A DNA stretch of 64,000 bases from NCBI GenBank assembly GCA_052148435.1, contig JBKQIF010000188.1, forward strand, positions 1 through 64,000. The letters run 5' to 3'. The notes beneath the pieces were generated by a model, which was given only the letters and a program-made list of their open reading frames with translations, was not told the origin of the DNA and made no database searches. How positions within the stretch are numbered: the stretch's first letter is position 1; every line of letters starts with the position of its first letter. This stretch comes from JBEKYD01 sp052148435 (lineage in GTDB: Bacteria > Acidobacteriota > Terriglobia > Bryobacterales > Bryobacteraceae). Of this stretch, positions 56,170 to 64,000 are shown piece after piece. Made by a program: the position numbers and the translations under genes.

Positions 56170-57438
56170 ATGGTCAAAAAGATGTCGAGTGTTCCCCCTC
56201 ATTCCCCGGCGCGCGAACGGCGCTATGTAAAGGTTCGCCGCGTCGACGAGTGCGCCACTCTGGGCGATCTTTTTCTGCATTGCCTGCCGGCCTTCGGAGG
56301 CGCCTCGTTGCGCCGCATCTACGACATTCTGGACCGCGCCATCGGCATGGGCTGCCCGTTCACCCTGGCGGTCTCCGGACCGGTGACGGTATCCGGCCAG
56401 CACCAGGCCTGGCTGCTGCCGCTCATCGAAACCGGCTGGGTGGCTTACCTTTCCACCACCGATGCCGCCTGTTACCACGACGGCCATCGCAGTCTCAATG
56501 CCTACCGTTCCGGCCCGATTCACGAAGTCTCCATTGCGAGCGACGATGCCGCCTTGCGCGCCGAAGGCACCATCCGCGTCACCGATATGGCCTTCGACGA
56601 AGGCGTCCTGCTCGATCAGGACCGTTTCTTGAGCGCCGTGCTGGCGCGCCCCGAATTTCAGCGCAAAATGACCGGCACCGAACTGCGCTACCTGCTGGGC
56701 CGTTTCTACGCCGCCGAGGAGGAGAGCAACGGCGTCGGCGCCGGCTTGCTTTCCACCTGCTGGCGCCGTGCGATTCCGGTGTTGGTGGGCGCTCCCGCCG
56801 ACGGCAGCGTGTTTCTCAACTCCATGAAGCTCTGGGCCATGCGCCAGTCCGGGCTGATTCCCGCATACGGTTTCGAGCTCGACCTGCACGCCGAAGTGTT
56901 CGAAGCCTGCGCTTACCACCGCTGGGGTCTGTTCGATCATCCGGTGCACGCCCTCGCCACCTTGATTTTGGGCGGCGGCGTGCCCAAGAATTATAACCTC
57001 CAGCCCGAGCCCGCTCTCGGCCAGGTGCTGGGGCTGCCGGAGGTGCGCGGCTATCAATTCGACGTGCAGATCGTGACCGCCCCCGTGACCGATGGTTCGC
57101 TTTCTTCCTGTCCGCCGGCCGAGGCCGTCACCTGGGGCAAGGTCGATAAGGATACTTACCTGCAGAGCACCGAGAGCATGCAGGCGGACTATTCTACGGT
57201 GATGCCATTTCTGGTCAAGGCCTTGCTCGACAACCGCGCCCGCTACCGTCAAATGGTGGAGGAGCAGGGCGAAGCGGCGGTCTTCGCGCGGGAGCCCAAG
57301 GCGCGCGGCTACCTGCGCCCCAGCGAGGGCTATCGCCTGTTCGAGCAGCGGGAGAAACTGTGCGCCGGTCTGACCGCGGACGTGAAAGCCAACCGCGAAT
57401 GGCTTTTCGAGAGCGTGACCTATCCTTTGGCCGGATAG
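56170..57438 (+). CDS. Deoxyhypusine synthase-like protein
   Basis: 422 residues. Fold and motifs follow deoxyhypusine synthase: LAVSGPVTVSGQHQAWLLP, GHRSLNAYRSGPIHE, and LILGGGVPKNYNLQPEP, where Lys273 corresponds to the Lys that carries the aminobutyl group. Bacteria have no eIF5A; bacterial relatives are thought to make homospermidine or related polyamines by the same NAD-dependent aminobutyl transfer. The exact substrate here cannot be read. It is longer than the eukaryotic enzyme (about 370) by an N-terminal tail. ATG 56182 is an alternative start. The next gene follows 83 bases later. Confidence 0.8.
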   Translation: MVKKMSSVPPHSPARERRYVKVRRVDECATLGDLFLHCLPAFGGASLRRIYDILDRAIGMGCPFTLAVSGPVTVSGQHQAWLLPLIETGWVAYLSTTDAACYHDGHRSLNAYRSGPIHEVSIASDDAALRAEGTIRVTDMAFDEGVLLDQDRFLSAVLARPEFQRKMTGTELRYLLGRFYAAEEESNGVGAGLLSTCWRRAIPVLVGAPADGSVFLNSMKLWAMRQSGLIPAYGFELDLHAEVFEACAYHRWGLFDHPVHALATLILGGGVPKNYNLQPEPALGQVLGLPEVRGYQFDVQIVTAPVTDGSLSSCPPAEAVTWGKVDKDTYLQSTESMQADYSTVMPFLVKALLDNRARYRQMVEEQGEAAVFAREPKARGYLRPSEGYRLFEQREKLCAGLTADVKANREWLFESVTYPLAG

Positions 57439-57521
57439 CAAACCGGGGCTGGGCGCCCCCTTCGTTCACCAACGACAGTGACGCGCGCACAGGGGCAATG
57501 TGTTACACCAGGAGTAGTTAT

Positions 57522-58352
57522 ATGGTGTCTTCCAGCGATCCCTATCGGGGCTTGAGGGAACTGCCGCCGTTTCCGGCCATCGCGACCAAGCTGTTGCGCG
57601 TGCTTTCCCACGAAGACGCCGATCTGCGTGATATCCAGAATCTGATTCGCACCGATGCCGCTCTCAGTAGCGAACTGCTGCGCATCGTCAACTCGGCGGC
57701 TTTTGGCACATCCACGCCGGTCAGCAGCATTCAGATGGCGGTCCTGCGCCTCGGCTTCGAACGCGTGAGACAGTTCGCCATGGCGGTGTCGCTCAAAGGG
57801 TTCCTGCACACCATCCGCATCGACCTGCTGCGGCGCCTGTGGCGGCACAGCCTGGCGTGCGGCCTCGTCGCCAACGACCTGTCGAACGCCTGCTCCACGT
57901 CGATGGGCCACGATGACCGCGCCTATACCACTGCGCTGCTGCACGATATTGGCCGCCTGGGGCTGTTCGCCACTCATCCGGCCGAGTACGCCGTTCTGCT
58001 CGAGGAAGCCACCGGGGCTGACCTGCGCGAGCGCGAGCGGCACGCCTTTGGCATGGACCATTGCCAGGCCGGCGTTTGGCTCGCCAACCATTGGCAGCTC
58101 GGCGAGGAGATCCGCGAGGCGATCGCCACCCACCACGACCCGCTATCCACGGGCGATTTTCAACGGGCCGATGTGGTGCGGGTGGCAATCCTGCTGGCCG
58201 ACAGCCTGGGATTCGACGTGATCGCACCGGCCCGCACCTTTACCCTGGCGGAAATCCGCACCATGCTCCCCCGGCCCGCGCAGTTCCGCTTCGACCCCGA
58301 ACCGGAGATCTTCAAGACCCGCATTACCGAACAATTGGACGCCTTCGATTAG
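57522..58352 (+). CDS. HDOD-domain signalling protein
   Basis: 276 residues from ATG 57522, which has GGAG seven bases upstream; upstream ATG 57498 would add eight residues without that site. The HDOD core is clear: LRELPPFPAIATKLLRVL, DIQNLIRTDAALSSELLRIVNSAAFG, VLRLGFERVRQFA, HSLACGLVA, and the HD-like LLHDIGRLGLF. HDOD proteins are catalytically uncertain relatives of HD hydrolases that act in stress, motility and c-di-GMP signalling. No other recognisable domain. Confidence 0.88.
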   Translation: MVSSSDPYRGLRELPPFPAIATKLLRVLSHEDADLRDIQNLIRTDAALSSELLRIVNSAAFGTSTPVSSIQMAVLRLGFERVRQFAMAVSLKGFLHTIRIDLLRRLWRHSLACGLVANDLSNACSTSMGHDDRAYTTALLHDIGRLGLFATHPAEYAVLLEEATGADLRERERHAFGMDHCQAGVWLANHWQLGEEIREAIATHHDPLSTGDFQRADVVRVAILLADSLGFDVIAPARTFTLAEIRTMLPRPAQFRFDPEPEIFKTRITEQLDAFD

Positions 58353-58376
58353 GGTAGGCCAAAGGCCTGTTCCACA
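58353..58376. repeat. Family E half-palindrome after the HDOD gene
   Basis: AGGCCAAAGGCCTGTTCCACA matches one arm of the hairpin at 19200-19278 and starts right after the HDOD stop codon, in the short convergent gap to the beta-barrel gene. Confidence 0.45.
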
Positions 58377-58378
58377 AG

Positions 58379-58984
58379 TCAGAACGTCACCCCTACCAGC
58401 ACTTCCGCCTCGTTCTGGTTGCTGTTCACCACGTTGGCAATGTTGAAATGTCCGGACGTCCACCGCGTGAAACGGATCTCCGGCGCAATGTGCAAGATCA
58501 GCACGTGGATGTCGATCCCCCCGCCCATCACGAACCCCATGGTTACCGAGTGCTGCTCCGGCGGAGGCGGCGCCACTACGTTCTCCACGCTCGACTTCAG
58601 CCCGCTCAGCGCATCCCAGGAGACACCGGCTTCCACGTACGGGCGGACGAGCTTGCCGTGGAACCTGTATTTCGCCACCAGCGGAAATTCCCAGTCGCCG
58701 CTCGATGTGAGAGTCGAAAGTGCCGAAGCCGCCGAACTCACCGGGTTGGTGTAATTGAAGTGCCGGTAGAGCGCATCGAATTCCACGCTCAGCCCCAGCG
58801 GCAGGTGTAATTCCACCATGGGACCGGCCACGAAGAGATCGGTGGTGGTTACCGCGCCGCTCTCCACCGTGTTCACAAAATCGGTCAAGGGAAGGCCCGC
58901 CTTAATCCCCGCCGAGAATGACTGCGCCAGGCAAACGGCGGCGCCGCACGCGCTCGCCGCCAACAACCGCAAGAAAGCTCTCAT
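58379..58984 (-). CDS. Small outer-membrane beta-barrel protein
   Basis: 201 residues: signal peptide LLAASACGAAVCLAQ, then about eight amphipathic strands (SFSAGIKAGLPLT, LGLSVEFDALYRHFNYT, FPLVAKYRFHGKLVRPYVEAG, HIAPEIRFTRW) ending EAEVLVGVTF with a terminal Phe typical of BAM substrates. It fits the OMP_b-brl / OmpX-OmpA barrel group. Function unknown. Lies downstream of lptB on the same strand, separated by 82 bases. Confidence 0.8.
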   Translation of the reverse strand: MRAFLRLLAASACGAAVCLAQSFSAGIKAGLPLTDFVNTVESGAVTTTDLFVAGPMVELHLPLGLSVEFDALYRHFNYTNPVSSAASALSTLTSSGDWEFPLVAKYRFHGKLVRPYVEAGVSWDALSGLKSSVENVVAPPPPEQHSVTMGFVMGGGIDIHVLILHIAPEIRFTRWTSGHFNIANVVNSNQNEAEVLVGVTF

Positions 58985-59066
58985 GTTGAATCCTACGAAC
59001 CGCTTCCCCTTTTCGTTTCGATCTGGAGGCGAGTTTGGGACGGCTTCGCACCTACCGCCCGCGCTG

Positions 59067-59789
59067 CTACAGCGAGAACGAGTCTCCCAGATAAATCCGC
59101 TTCACATCCGGATCGCGGCCCAACGCTTGCGGGCTGCCGGCGCGGAAAATGCGGCCGTTATTGATGATGTAGGCACGGTCGGTCACCATCAGGGTTTCCC
59201 GCACGTTGTGGTCGGTTATTAAAATTCCGATGCCGGAGCGCTTGAGATCGAAAATAATGCGCTGCAGTTCCAGCACCTGGATCGGATCGATCCCGGAAAA
59301 TGGCTCGTCAAGCAGGAGAAAGGCCGGGCTGATGACCAGCGAGCGGGCGATTTCCACGCGCCGCCGTTCGCCTCCCGACAGCATGTAGCCGTGGCTGCGC
59401 CGTACCTTCTCGAGGCCGAGTTGATCGATCAACTGTTCTAATCGCTCGCGGCGCTCGCGCGAGCTCATCGACAGCGTCTCCAGAATCGCCATCAGGTTCT
59501 CTTCCACCCTCAACTTGCGGAAGACCGAGGCTTCTTGCGGCAGATAGCTGATACCGCGGCGCGCGCGCTGATACATGGGCAGGCCGGTGATGTCCTGCTC
59601 GTCCACCAGAATGCGTCCCGAGTCGGGGCTGATCAGGCCCACGATCATATAAAACGAGGTTGTTTTGCCGGCGCCATTGGGCCCCAGCAGCCCTACCACC
59701 TCGCCCTGTTCCACGTGCACGGTCACATCGTCCACCACACGGCGGCCGCGATATGCCTTGGATATCTCCCTGGTTTCGAGTTTGCTCAT
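59067..59789 (-). CDS. lptB: LPS export ABC transporter ATPase
   Basis: 240 residues. Walker A LLGPNGAGKTT (about 35-45), Q-loop region YLPQEASVFRKL, signature LSGGERRRVEIARSL, Walker B LLLDEPFSGIDP, switch His in ITDHNVRET. The YLPQEASVF-type segment and C-terminus are LptB-specific. It powers lipopolysaccharide extraction with LptF/LptG, which are not in the window. The start is six bases from the stop of the LptC-LptA gene, so they form an operon. Confidence 0.96.
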   Translation of the reverse strand: MSKLETREISKAYRGRRVVDDVTVHVEQGEVVGLLGPNGAGKTTSFYMIVGLISPDSGRILVDEQDITGLPMYQRARRGISYLPQEASVFRKLRVEENLMAILETLSMSSRERRERLEQLIDQLGLEKVRRSHGYMLSGGERRRVEIARSLVISPAFLLLDEPFSGIDPIQVLELQRIIFDLKRSGIGILITDHNVRETLMVTDRAYIINNGRIFRAGSPQALGRDPDVKRIYLGDSFSL

Positions 59790-59795
59790 GCGGGC

Positions 59796-62078
59796 TTACT
59801 TGCGGCTGCGATTGAGGCGGCTTTCCACCGGTTGGCCCGGCGCCCCTTCCCCCAGCAGGCGGTCGTCGTTGGCGTAGTAGGTCAATTGTTGCGGGGCCTG
59901 GATCATGCTGCCCTTCAGGCTGTCGACCAGTTTAGGCGAGCCGCCGCGCAAGATCACTTTCTGATCGGCGGTGTAGTACTCGCTATGGTCGGCCGTGCCG
60001 GTGCGGACGCGCCCCGGCGCGGTCTGGCGAATCTCCACCGCGCCATCCGCAAACGCTTTTTCGAGGCGCGAGTCCGCGCCCTGCTCGGCCAGGTAAGCGC
60101 GCAACTCCTTGCATTTTACTTCCATGCCGCTACGCTTCAAATCCACGCCGCCCGAATACACCGCCAGGCGGTTGTCGTCGGTATAGGCCATGTGCGGCGC
60201 GCGCACCACCGTGAGCACCGGGGGCCCGGCTTTTTTCTTCTGATCGGCGCTTTTGTTCGGGTCGTCCTTGTGCTCTTCCCACAAATTGCTCACCACGTTG
60301 CCGTCGGCCATCAACTGCCGCTTTTCGCGATTCAGGTCGACCGCGTCCGCTTGAATGCGGCTGGCCCCCTGCCACATGGCGACGTTGCCCTCGTAGTGAA
60401 TCGCTTTGTTGCGATCGGTCGATACCATGCGCCGCGCCTGCGCCTGAAGGGGCTCGTCGCCGGAGAGCATCTGGGAGTTCTTCTTGGGGTCCTTCTCCGG
60501 CATGCGGCTGGAATTTACGTTCCCTTCGGCGGTGTAGTCGCCGCTGCGCTGGTCCATGCGAATCAGATCGGCGCTGGTCGATCCGGTCGAGTCCCACATG
60601 CGCGCGGCGTGTTCCAGCACGATCACGTTCTTATCGTTATCGAGGGTGGCATGGGCCGCTACCGCCTGCCGGTCGCCTTCGGCGTACTGCACGTTGCCGG
60701 TCTGCTCCATGGTTGCCATTTGGCTCGATCCGGGTTTGAAGCGAGCCACGATCTCGCGGCTGGAGGTTCTCGATTGCTCGTGGTTGTGTTTGCGCTCTTC
60801 TGCGGTGGGGTCGGTCAGCGTCCTGACGTCGGTGGCGCGGAACGTATCGATGCGGTTCTCGGCGCCGTAGGTAATGCGCATGTTGTTGCCGGTGAGGATA
60901 CGGTGATGCTGCGCCGGCACATTGGGCAGGAACTCCAGCGTACCCGGCGCGAGAGCCGCCACCGATTCGATGTCCTTGCCGCCAGGCCGCATCTTCATTT
61001 CCAGGTTGTCGCTCGACAATACATGCGTTTCGCTGATCTCGCGGCCCGGCGCCGCGAGCGGCTTGGACCTGACTACGCCGTGCCCCCTGGCGGCAACCTG
61101 CGTCAGCAGGCTTTCGTGATTCTGCACGTCGAATGCCAGCTCCACGTAGTCCGCCGTCACCGTGGTTTCCGACGTGGCCCCGTAGGACACCAGCCTGGCA
61201 TTGTTCTGGCCCACGATCTTCTGAATCTCGCCGTGCTCGTTGAATTCCATCCACAGCTCATCGGCGGCGTATTGAAGCTTACGGTCGGGGTCGTCATTCA
61301 CGCCATGGGCATGGACGGCGTGCACGTGGTGAATCTCGTGGTTCTGGAGTTGAATTTCCGGATTCTCGCCTTCCACCACCATGGTGTCGCGCGTCAGCCG
61401 CCCCCAAGGGCTGAGCTCGATGGTCGCGCCGGCCTCGCGATACAACAGGCTGCCGGTTTCGATCACCATCGCCTTGCCATTCGGGGTCGCCGGCTTGTAG
61501 TGGATCTCCACGTCCTGTTTCATGCGCAATTCGTGGGATTGCGGATCGTAATCCGCGCCGGTGGCTTTGCCCGTGCCGTTTTCGAAGGTGAAGGTGGAAG
61601 CCCGGTCGGTCTGCGCATGGCCGCTCTCCGAATTGAAACCCACCCCGGAGCTGTGAATCGTCACCAATTGATGCCGCGGCTGGCCCTGGAACGGAATCGC
61701 GAGGGTAATTTCGACATCGCCGTCGGAATACAGCCGATGCTCCGAGCGATAGAATTCCGCCGCCGCGCTCTTGACCAGATTGTAGGTATCGCCCTTCCGG
61801 GAGGGCAGCTTCAGCGTCACGTCTTTCAGGTCGACGCGCGACGAATCCTTCACCTCGGCCATGTTCTTGGCGGTGATTTCGGCCTTAATCCGGTTGGTCT
61901 TGCCATCGGTATCCGTAAACTTCCACAAGTTCGCCTGGGCGCCGACGTCGGCCGGCAGTTCTTGCGGTTTGGCGACCGCCAGCTTCGTGACCAACTTTTT
62001 TTGTGCCCGATATGTGGCGCCGACGCCGCCGAGGATTGCGACGATGGCGACCAGCAGGAGCCAGCGGGTGCCTCGCAT
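59796..62078 (-). CDS. LptC-LptA fusion, LPS transport periplasmic bridge
   Basis: 760 residues, far above separate LptC (about 190) or LptA (about 180). One N-terminal membrane helix (WLLLVAIVAILGGVGATY), an LptC-type jellyroll (about 60-200), then several more OstA/LptA-like beta-jellyroll stretches to the C-terminus (such as TADYVELAFD, TGNVQYAEGDRQA, HYEGNVAMWQGASRIQADAV, YYTADQKVILRGG). It would carry lipopolysaccharide from LptBFG towards LptD. A charged linker (EEHKDDPNKSADQKKK) near residue 610 separates the last part. lptB follows directly. I infer the fusion from order and length; no separate lptA is seen. Confidence 0.82.
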   Translation of the reverse strand: MRGTRWLLLVAIVAILGGVGATYRAQKKLVTKLAVAKPQELPADVGAQANLWKFTDTDGKTNRIKAEITAKNMAEVKDSSRVDLKDVTLKLPSRKGDTYNLVKSAAAEFYRSEHRLYSDGDVEITLAIPFQGQPRHQLVTIHSSGVGFNSESGHAQTDRASTFTFENGTGKATGADYDPQSHELRMKQDVEIHYKPATPNGKAMVIETGSLLYREAGATIELSPWGRLTRDTMVVEGENPEIQLQNHEIHHVHAVHAHGVNDDPDRKLQYAADELWMEFNEHGEIQKIVGQNNARLVSYGATSETTVTADYVELAFDVQNHESLLTQVAARGHGVVRSKPLAAPGREISETHVLSSDNLEMKMRPGGKDIESVAALAPGTLEFLPNVPAQHHRILTGNNMRITYGAENRIDTFRATDVRTLTDPTAEERKHNHEQSRTSSREIVARFKPGSSQMATMEQTGNVQYAEGDRQAVAAHATLDNDKNVIVLEHAARMWDSTGSTSADLIRMDQRSGDYTAEGNVNSSRMPEKDPKKNSQMLSGDEPLQAQARRMVSTDRNKAIHYEGNVAMWQGASRIQADAVDLNREKRQLMADGNVVSNLWEEHKDDPNKSADQKKKAGPPVLTVVRAPHMAYTDDNRLAVYSGGVDLKRSGMEVKCKELRAYLAEQGADSRLEKAFADGAVEIRQTAPGRVRTGTADHSEYYTADQKVILRGGSPKLVDSLKGSMIQAPQQLTYYANDDRLLGEGAPGQPVESRLNRSRK

Positions 62079-62220
62079 GGAGTTTAGTCCTATTCTACCG
62101 CTACTCGGGATTTCACCGCCTTTCCGGGGCGCAACGGGTGCGCGGCTGGAGCGGTTTTGCGCCGGGTTCGGTGCCGTCGCGAGTGAGTTCTTCCGGCAAT
62201 GAGTTTGCTCGAATTTTCTC

Positions 62221-62674
62221 GTTCCTTTGTTTTCAATAACATGTTGGCTTCGGTACGAACTCTTTCGCTTCCGAAGCCAGTGCCGCGAAACGGAAGAAGC
62301 CTTTATCAGTCACCGAACTTCCGAATTCCAGATCCCCTTTATTCCCAATCACCTACCGTCCAACAGTCTGAGCCCCGATCCCCTCGCCGTGCTAATTCTC
62401 AAATCAGGAGGCCCACTGCGGCAGGGAAATGCAACGAACCCGGCCCTGAAGCGCCCGGGTGCCAACCGCGCCGACGCCGAACCCAATCAGCCCGTACCGA
62501 ACGAACCCAACGCAGCAGGCCAACCCATTGAAACAAAACCATTACATCAAAGTCCACGGGCCTGGAACGGTCGAGCTGAAGCGGCGGCCTTCCTAACGCC
62601 GGCCGTCCACCCTAACCCCACAAGGCGTTTACCGAACGAACCCAAGGTTTCCTGTCAACACATTGAAATTAAAT
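62221..62674. repeat. Repeat family D cluster (GAACGAACCCAA ... ATTGAAA)
   Basis: Copies at 62221-62258 (minus orientation, TCCTTTGTTTTCAATAACAT), 62495-62540 and 62631-62674 (both ACCGAACGAACCCAA followed 15-20 bases later by CATTGAAA). The block spacing differs among copies. A further copy is at 21021-21060. Confidence 0.5.
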
Positions 62675-62704
62675 AGGTTAATCAAAACCTGGCAAGCATC
62701 CCCC

Positions 62705-62743
62705 GAGCTCTGGAGCTGAAAGCTGACCGCTGAAAGCTCTCTT
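62705..62743. repeat. Palindromic repeat family A, after recJ
   Basis: GAGCTGAAAGCTGACCGCTG followed by AAAGCTCTCTT: inverted copies of AGCTTTCAG around the GACCG core. The right end touches the recJ stop codon. Confidence 0.65.
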
Positions 62744-64000
62744 CTACCGCCAGTCCCGCAGCACGGCGCACCATCCCGGATAGCCGCGGCTGGCCGAATA
62801 GGCGTCCTCTTCCAGGCTGAACAAAATGTCCACGCGCGCTCCCAGTGGCAATTCCGCCGCTCGCGCTGCCAGGTTCCAGCCTTTCAAGGTGACGCTGCGG
62901 CCGGCCTGGCGGACGGCTACCCGCAGGTGCTTTTCTTTCATGAGGACCGGCGGTGCAGCCACTTCCACGCCGGCCGCCAGAAACAGCGGCTCCCGGTTGC
63001 CGTGGCCGAAAGGCCCCAGGCGCAGCACGCCGTCTACGGCCTGCTCCGTCAGTTCGCGCAACTCGGCGCGAGCGTCCACAGTGTGGCTCGGCAGGAAATC
63101 CTCGGGCGCGAGCCTGGTCGCGGCATAATCGGCGAAGCGCCGGCGAAACTCGTCCACGCGCGCGGCTTCGAGCGTAACCCCGGCGGCATAGCGGTGACCG
63201 CCGAAGCGCACGAAAAGCTCCGGCATCGATTCCAGCGCCTCCAGCAGATGAAAGCCGTCGAGGCTGCGGCCGGAGCCTTGCGCCATGCCGCTCGACTGGT
63301 CCAGGCCGAGCACGAATACGGGCCGGTGCAGCCGTTCCACCAGGCGGTTGGCGACGATGCCCAACACGCCGCGGTGCCAGTCCTCGCCGTAATACACCAG
63401 CGCTGCGGCCGCCTGGTCCTCGGGCGCTCGCAGGCAGGCGTCCAGCGTGGCGGCCCCGGTTCGCTGCCTCTCCGTGTTGTGCTCGTCGAGGCTGTGCGCA
63501 AGGGTTTCGGCGCGGGCGGCATCGGCGGTAAGGAACAGTTCAATCACTTGTTGCGCCGTATCCATTCGGCCGGCGGCATTCACGCGCGGTCCGATTTGAA
63601 ATCCCACCTGGCGCGCCGTGGGCGCCACGCCAGGCGTAAGGCCGGCAACCTGGAAGAGCGCCCGCAGGCCGGGATTGCGCGGGTCGCTCAGTCCTGCCAG
63701 CCCATGTTTGACCATGGCGCGGTTTTCGCCCGTGAGCGGCACCACGTCGGCTACCGTGGCGATGGCGACCAGCTTCAGCAGAGATGCCGAAATGCGTTGG
63801 ACTTTGGCCGGCGCCCAATCGAGCCGCGCCACCAGCGCCTGCGCCAGCTTGAATGCCACGCCCGCCCCGCACAAATCCTTCTCCGGGTAGGCGCAGTCCG
63901 GCCGATTGGGGTTGAGCACCGCCAGCGCCCGAGGCAGGACGGATTCGGGCAAATGATGATCGGTGACGATCACGTCGATGCCCAACTCCCCGGCCCGCTC
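62744..64000 (-). CDS. recJ: Single-stranded-DNA exonuclease RecJ, 3' part
   Basis: About 418 residues visible; the N-terminus lies beyond the right edge and the frame is open to the last base. The DHH motif VTDHHLPE is near the visible start, followed by ALAVLNPNRPDCAYPEKDLCGAGVAFKL and the DHHA1 motif FGGHRYAAGVTLE, then the OB-fold domain (HLRVAVRQAGRSVTLKGW). RecJ degrades single-stranded DNA 5' to 3' in recombination and mismatch repair. Upstream DHH half is not in the window. Confidence 0.95.
   Translation of the reverse strand, partial: ERAGELGIDVIVTDHHLPESVLPRALAVLNPNRPDCAYPEKDLCGAGVAFKLAQALVARLDWAPAKVQRISASLLKLVAIATVADVVPLTGENRAMVKHGLAGLSDPRNPGLRALFQVAGLTPGVAPTARQVGFQIGPRVNAAGRMDTAQQVIELFLTADAARAETLAHSLDEHNTERQRTGAATLDACLRAPEDQAAAALVYYGEDWHRGVLGIVANRLVERLHRPVFVLGLDQSSGMAQGSGRSLDGFHLLEALESMPELFVRFGGHRYAAGVTLEAARVDEFRRRFADYAATRLAPEDFLPSHTVDARAELRELTEQAVDGVLRLGPFGHGNREPLFLAAGVEVAAPPVLMKEKHLRVAVRQAGRSVTLKGWNLAARAAELPLGARVDILFSLEEDAYSASRGYPGWCAVLRDWR

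Larger units (their letters stand above)
62079..62743. other. 665-bp repeat-rich spacer without a gene
   Basis: Lies between recJ and the LptC-LptA gene. Contains several family D copies and a family A copy, and no frame with protein-like composition or a ribosome binding site. The promoter of the LptC-LptA/lptB operon must be in the part near 62079-62200. Confidence 0.5.

Noticed and set aside
62199..62676. Open frames in the recJ-LPS spacer rich in Asn-Glu-Pro
   Set aside because: They are translations of the GAACGAACCCAA repeat, not independent genes.

Overview
This is a GC-rich bacterial chromosome window. I read it as a member of the Acidobacteriota close to Solibacter/Bryobacter (class Terriglobia). 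The reasons are an orphan MacB/FtsX-type permease of the acidobacterial duplicated orphan permease (ADOP) type, two VWFA-related secreted proteins of the acidobacterial family, an alpha-beta fused 2-oxoacid dehydrogenase E1, a large outer-membrane protein with an N-terminal carboxypeptidase-regulatory-like domain, LptB/LptC/LptA homologues (so a diderm envelope), and a dense load of intergenic palindromic repeats. Taxonomy is inferred from gene content only.

Layout. 1-6.9 kb: end of rpoB and complete rpoC, with a repeat insertion between them and a terminator after rpoC. 7-15.3 kb (minus strand): secreted hypothetical, E1 alpha-beta fusion, ADOP permease, CHASE-type hybrid-less histidine kinase. 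15.3-21 kb: GH51 arabinofuranosidase, DUF433 protein, TldD, secreted M20 amidohydrolase. 21.5-26.2 kb: VWFA protein, rhodanese, MBL hydrolase, small membrane protein, YgfZ-like folate protein, dolichol-phosphate-mannose-synthase-like glycosyltransferase. 26.2-28.3 kb (minus): cysH, cysC and a PHP phosphatase in one coupled unit. 28.4-34 kb (minus): apt-ispE-prs-rplY-pth-rpsF-rpsR-rplI, a nearly gapless housekeeping operon, then a small AT-hook-like protein. 34.3-37.5 kb: BBP2-type porin and APC permease. 37.5-41.6 kb (minus): HTH regulator, VWFA protein, KdpD-like kinase, KdpE-like regulator. 42-54.2 kb (plus): a second KdpE-like regulator, fused outer-membrane protein, secreted protein, complete heavy-metal RND efflux set (adaptor, pump, outer-membrane factor), KDPG aldolase, DUF4097-like protein, membrane protein. 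54.2-58.4 kb: YmdB phosphodiesterase coupled to a diguanylate cyclase, divergent from a deoxyhypusine-synthase-like enzyme and an HDOD protein. 58.4-64 kb (minus): small beta-barrel, lptB, fused LptC-LptA, a repeat-rich spacer, and recJ running off the end. No rRNA, tRNA, CRISPR array or intact insertion sequence was found.

How the genes fit together. The cysH-cysC-PHP unit suggests that sulfate activation is linked to removal of 3'-phosphoadenosine 5'-phosphate. The 34-54 kb block is an envelope transport and sensing region with two paralogous OmpR-type regulators on opposite strands. The most distinctive feature of the window is a set of small palindromic repeat families. Most copies of one family sit within a few bases of a stop codon, and at two genes the copy has been read through and now encodes the C-terminus of the protein.
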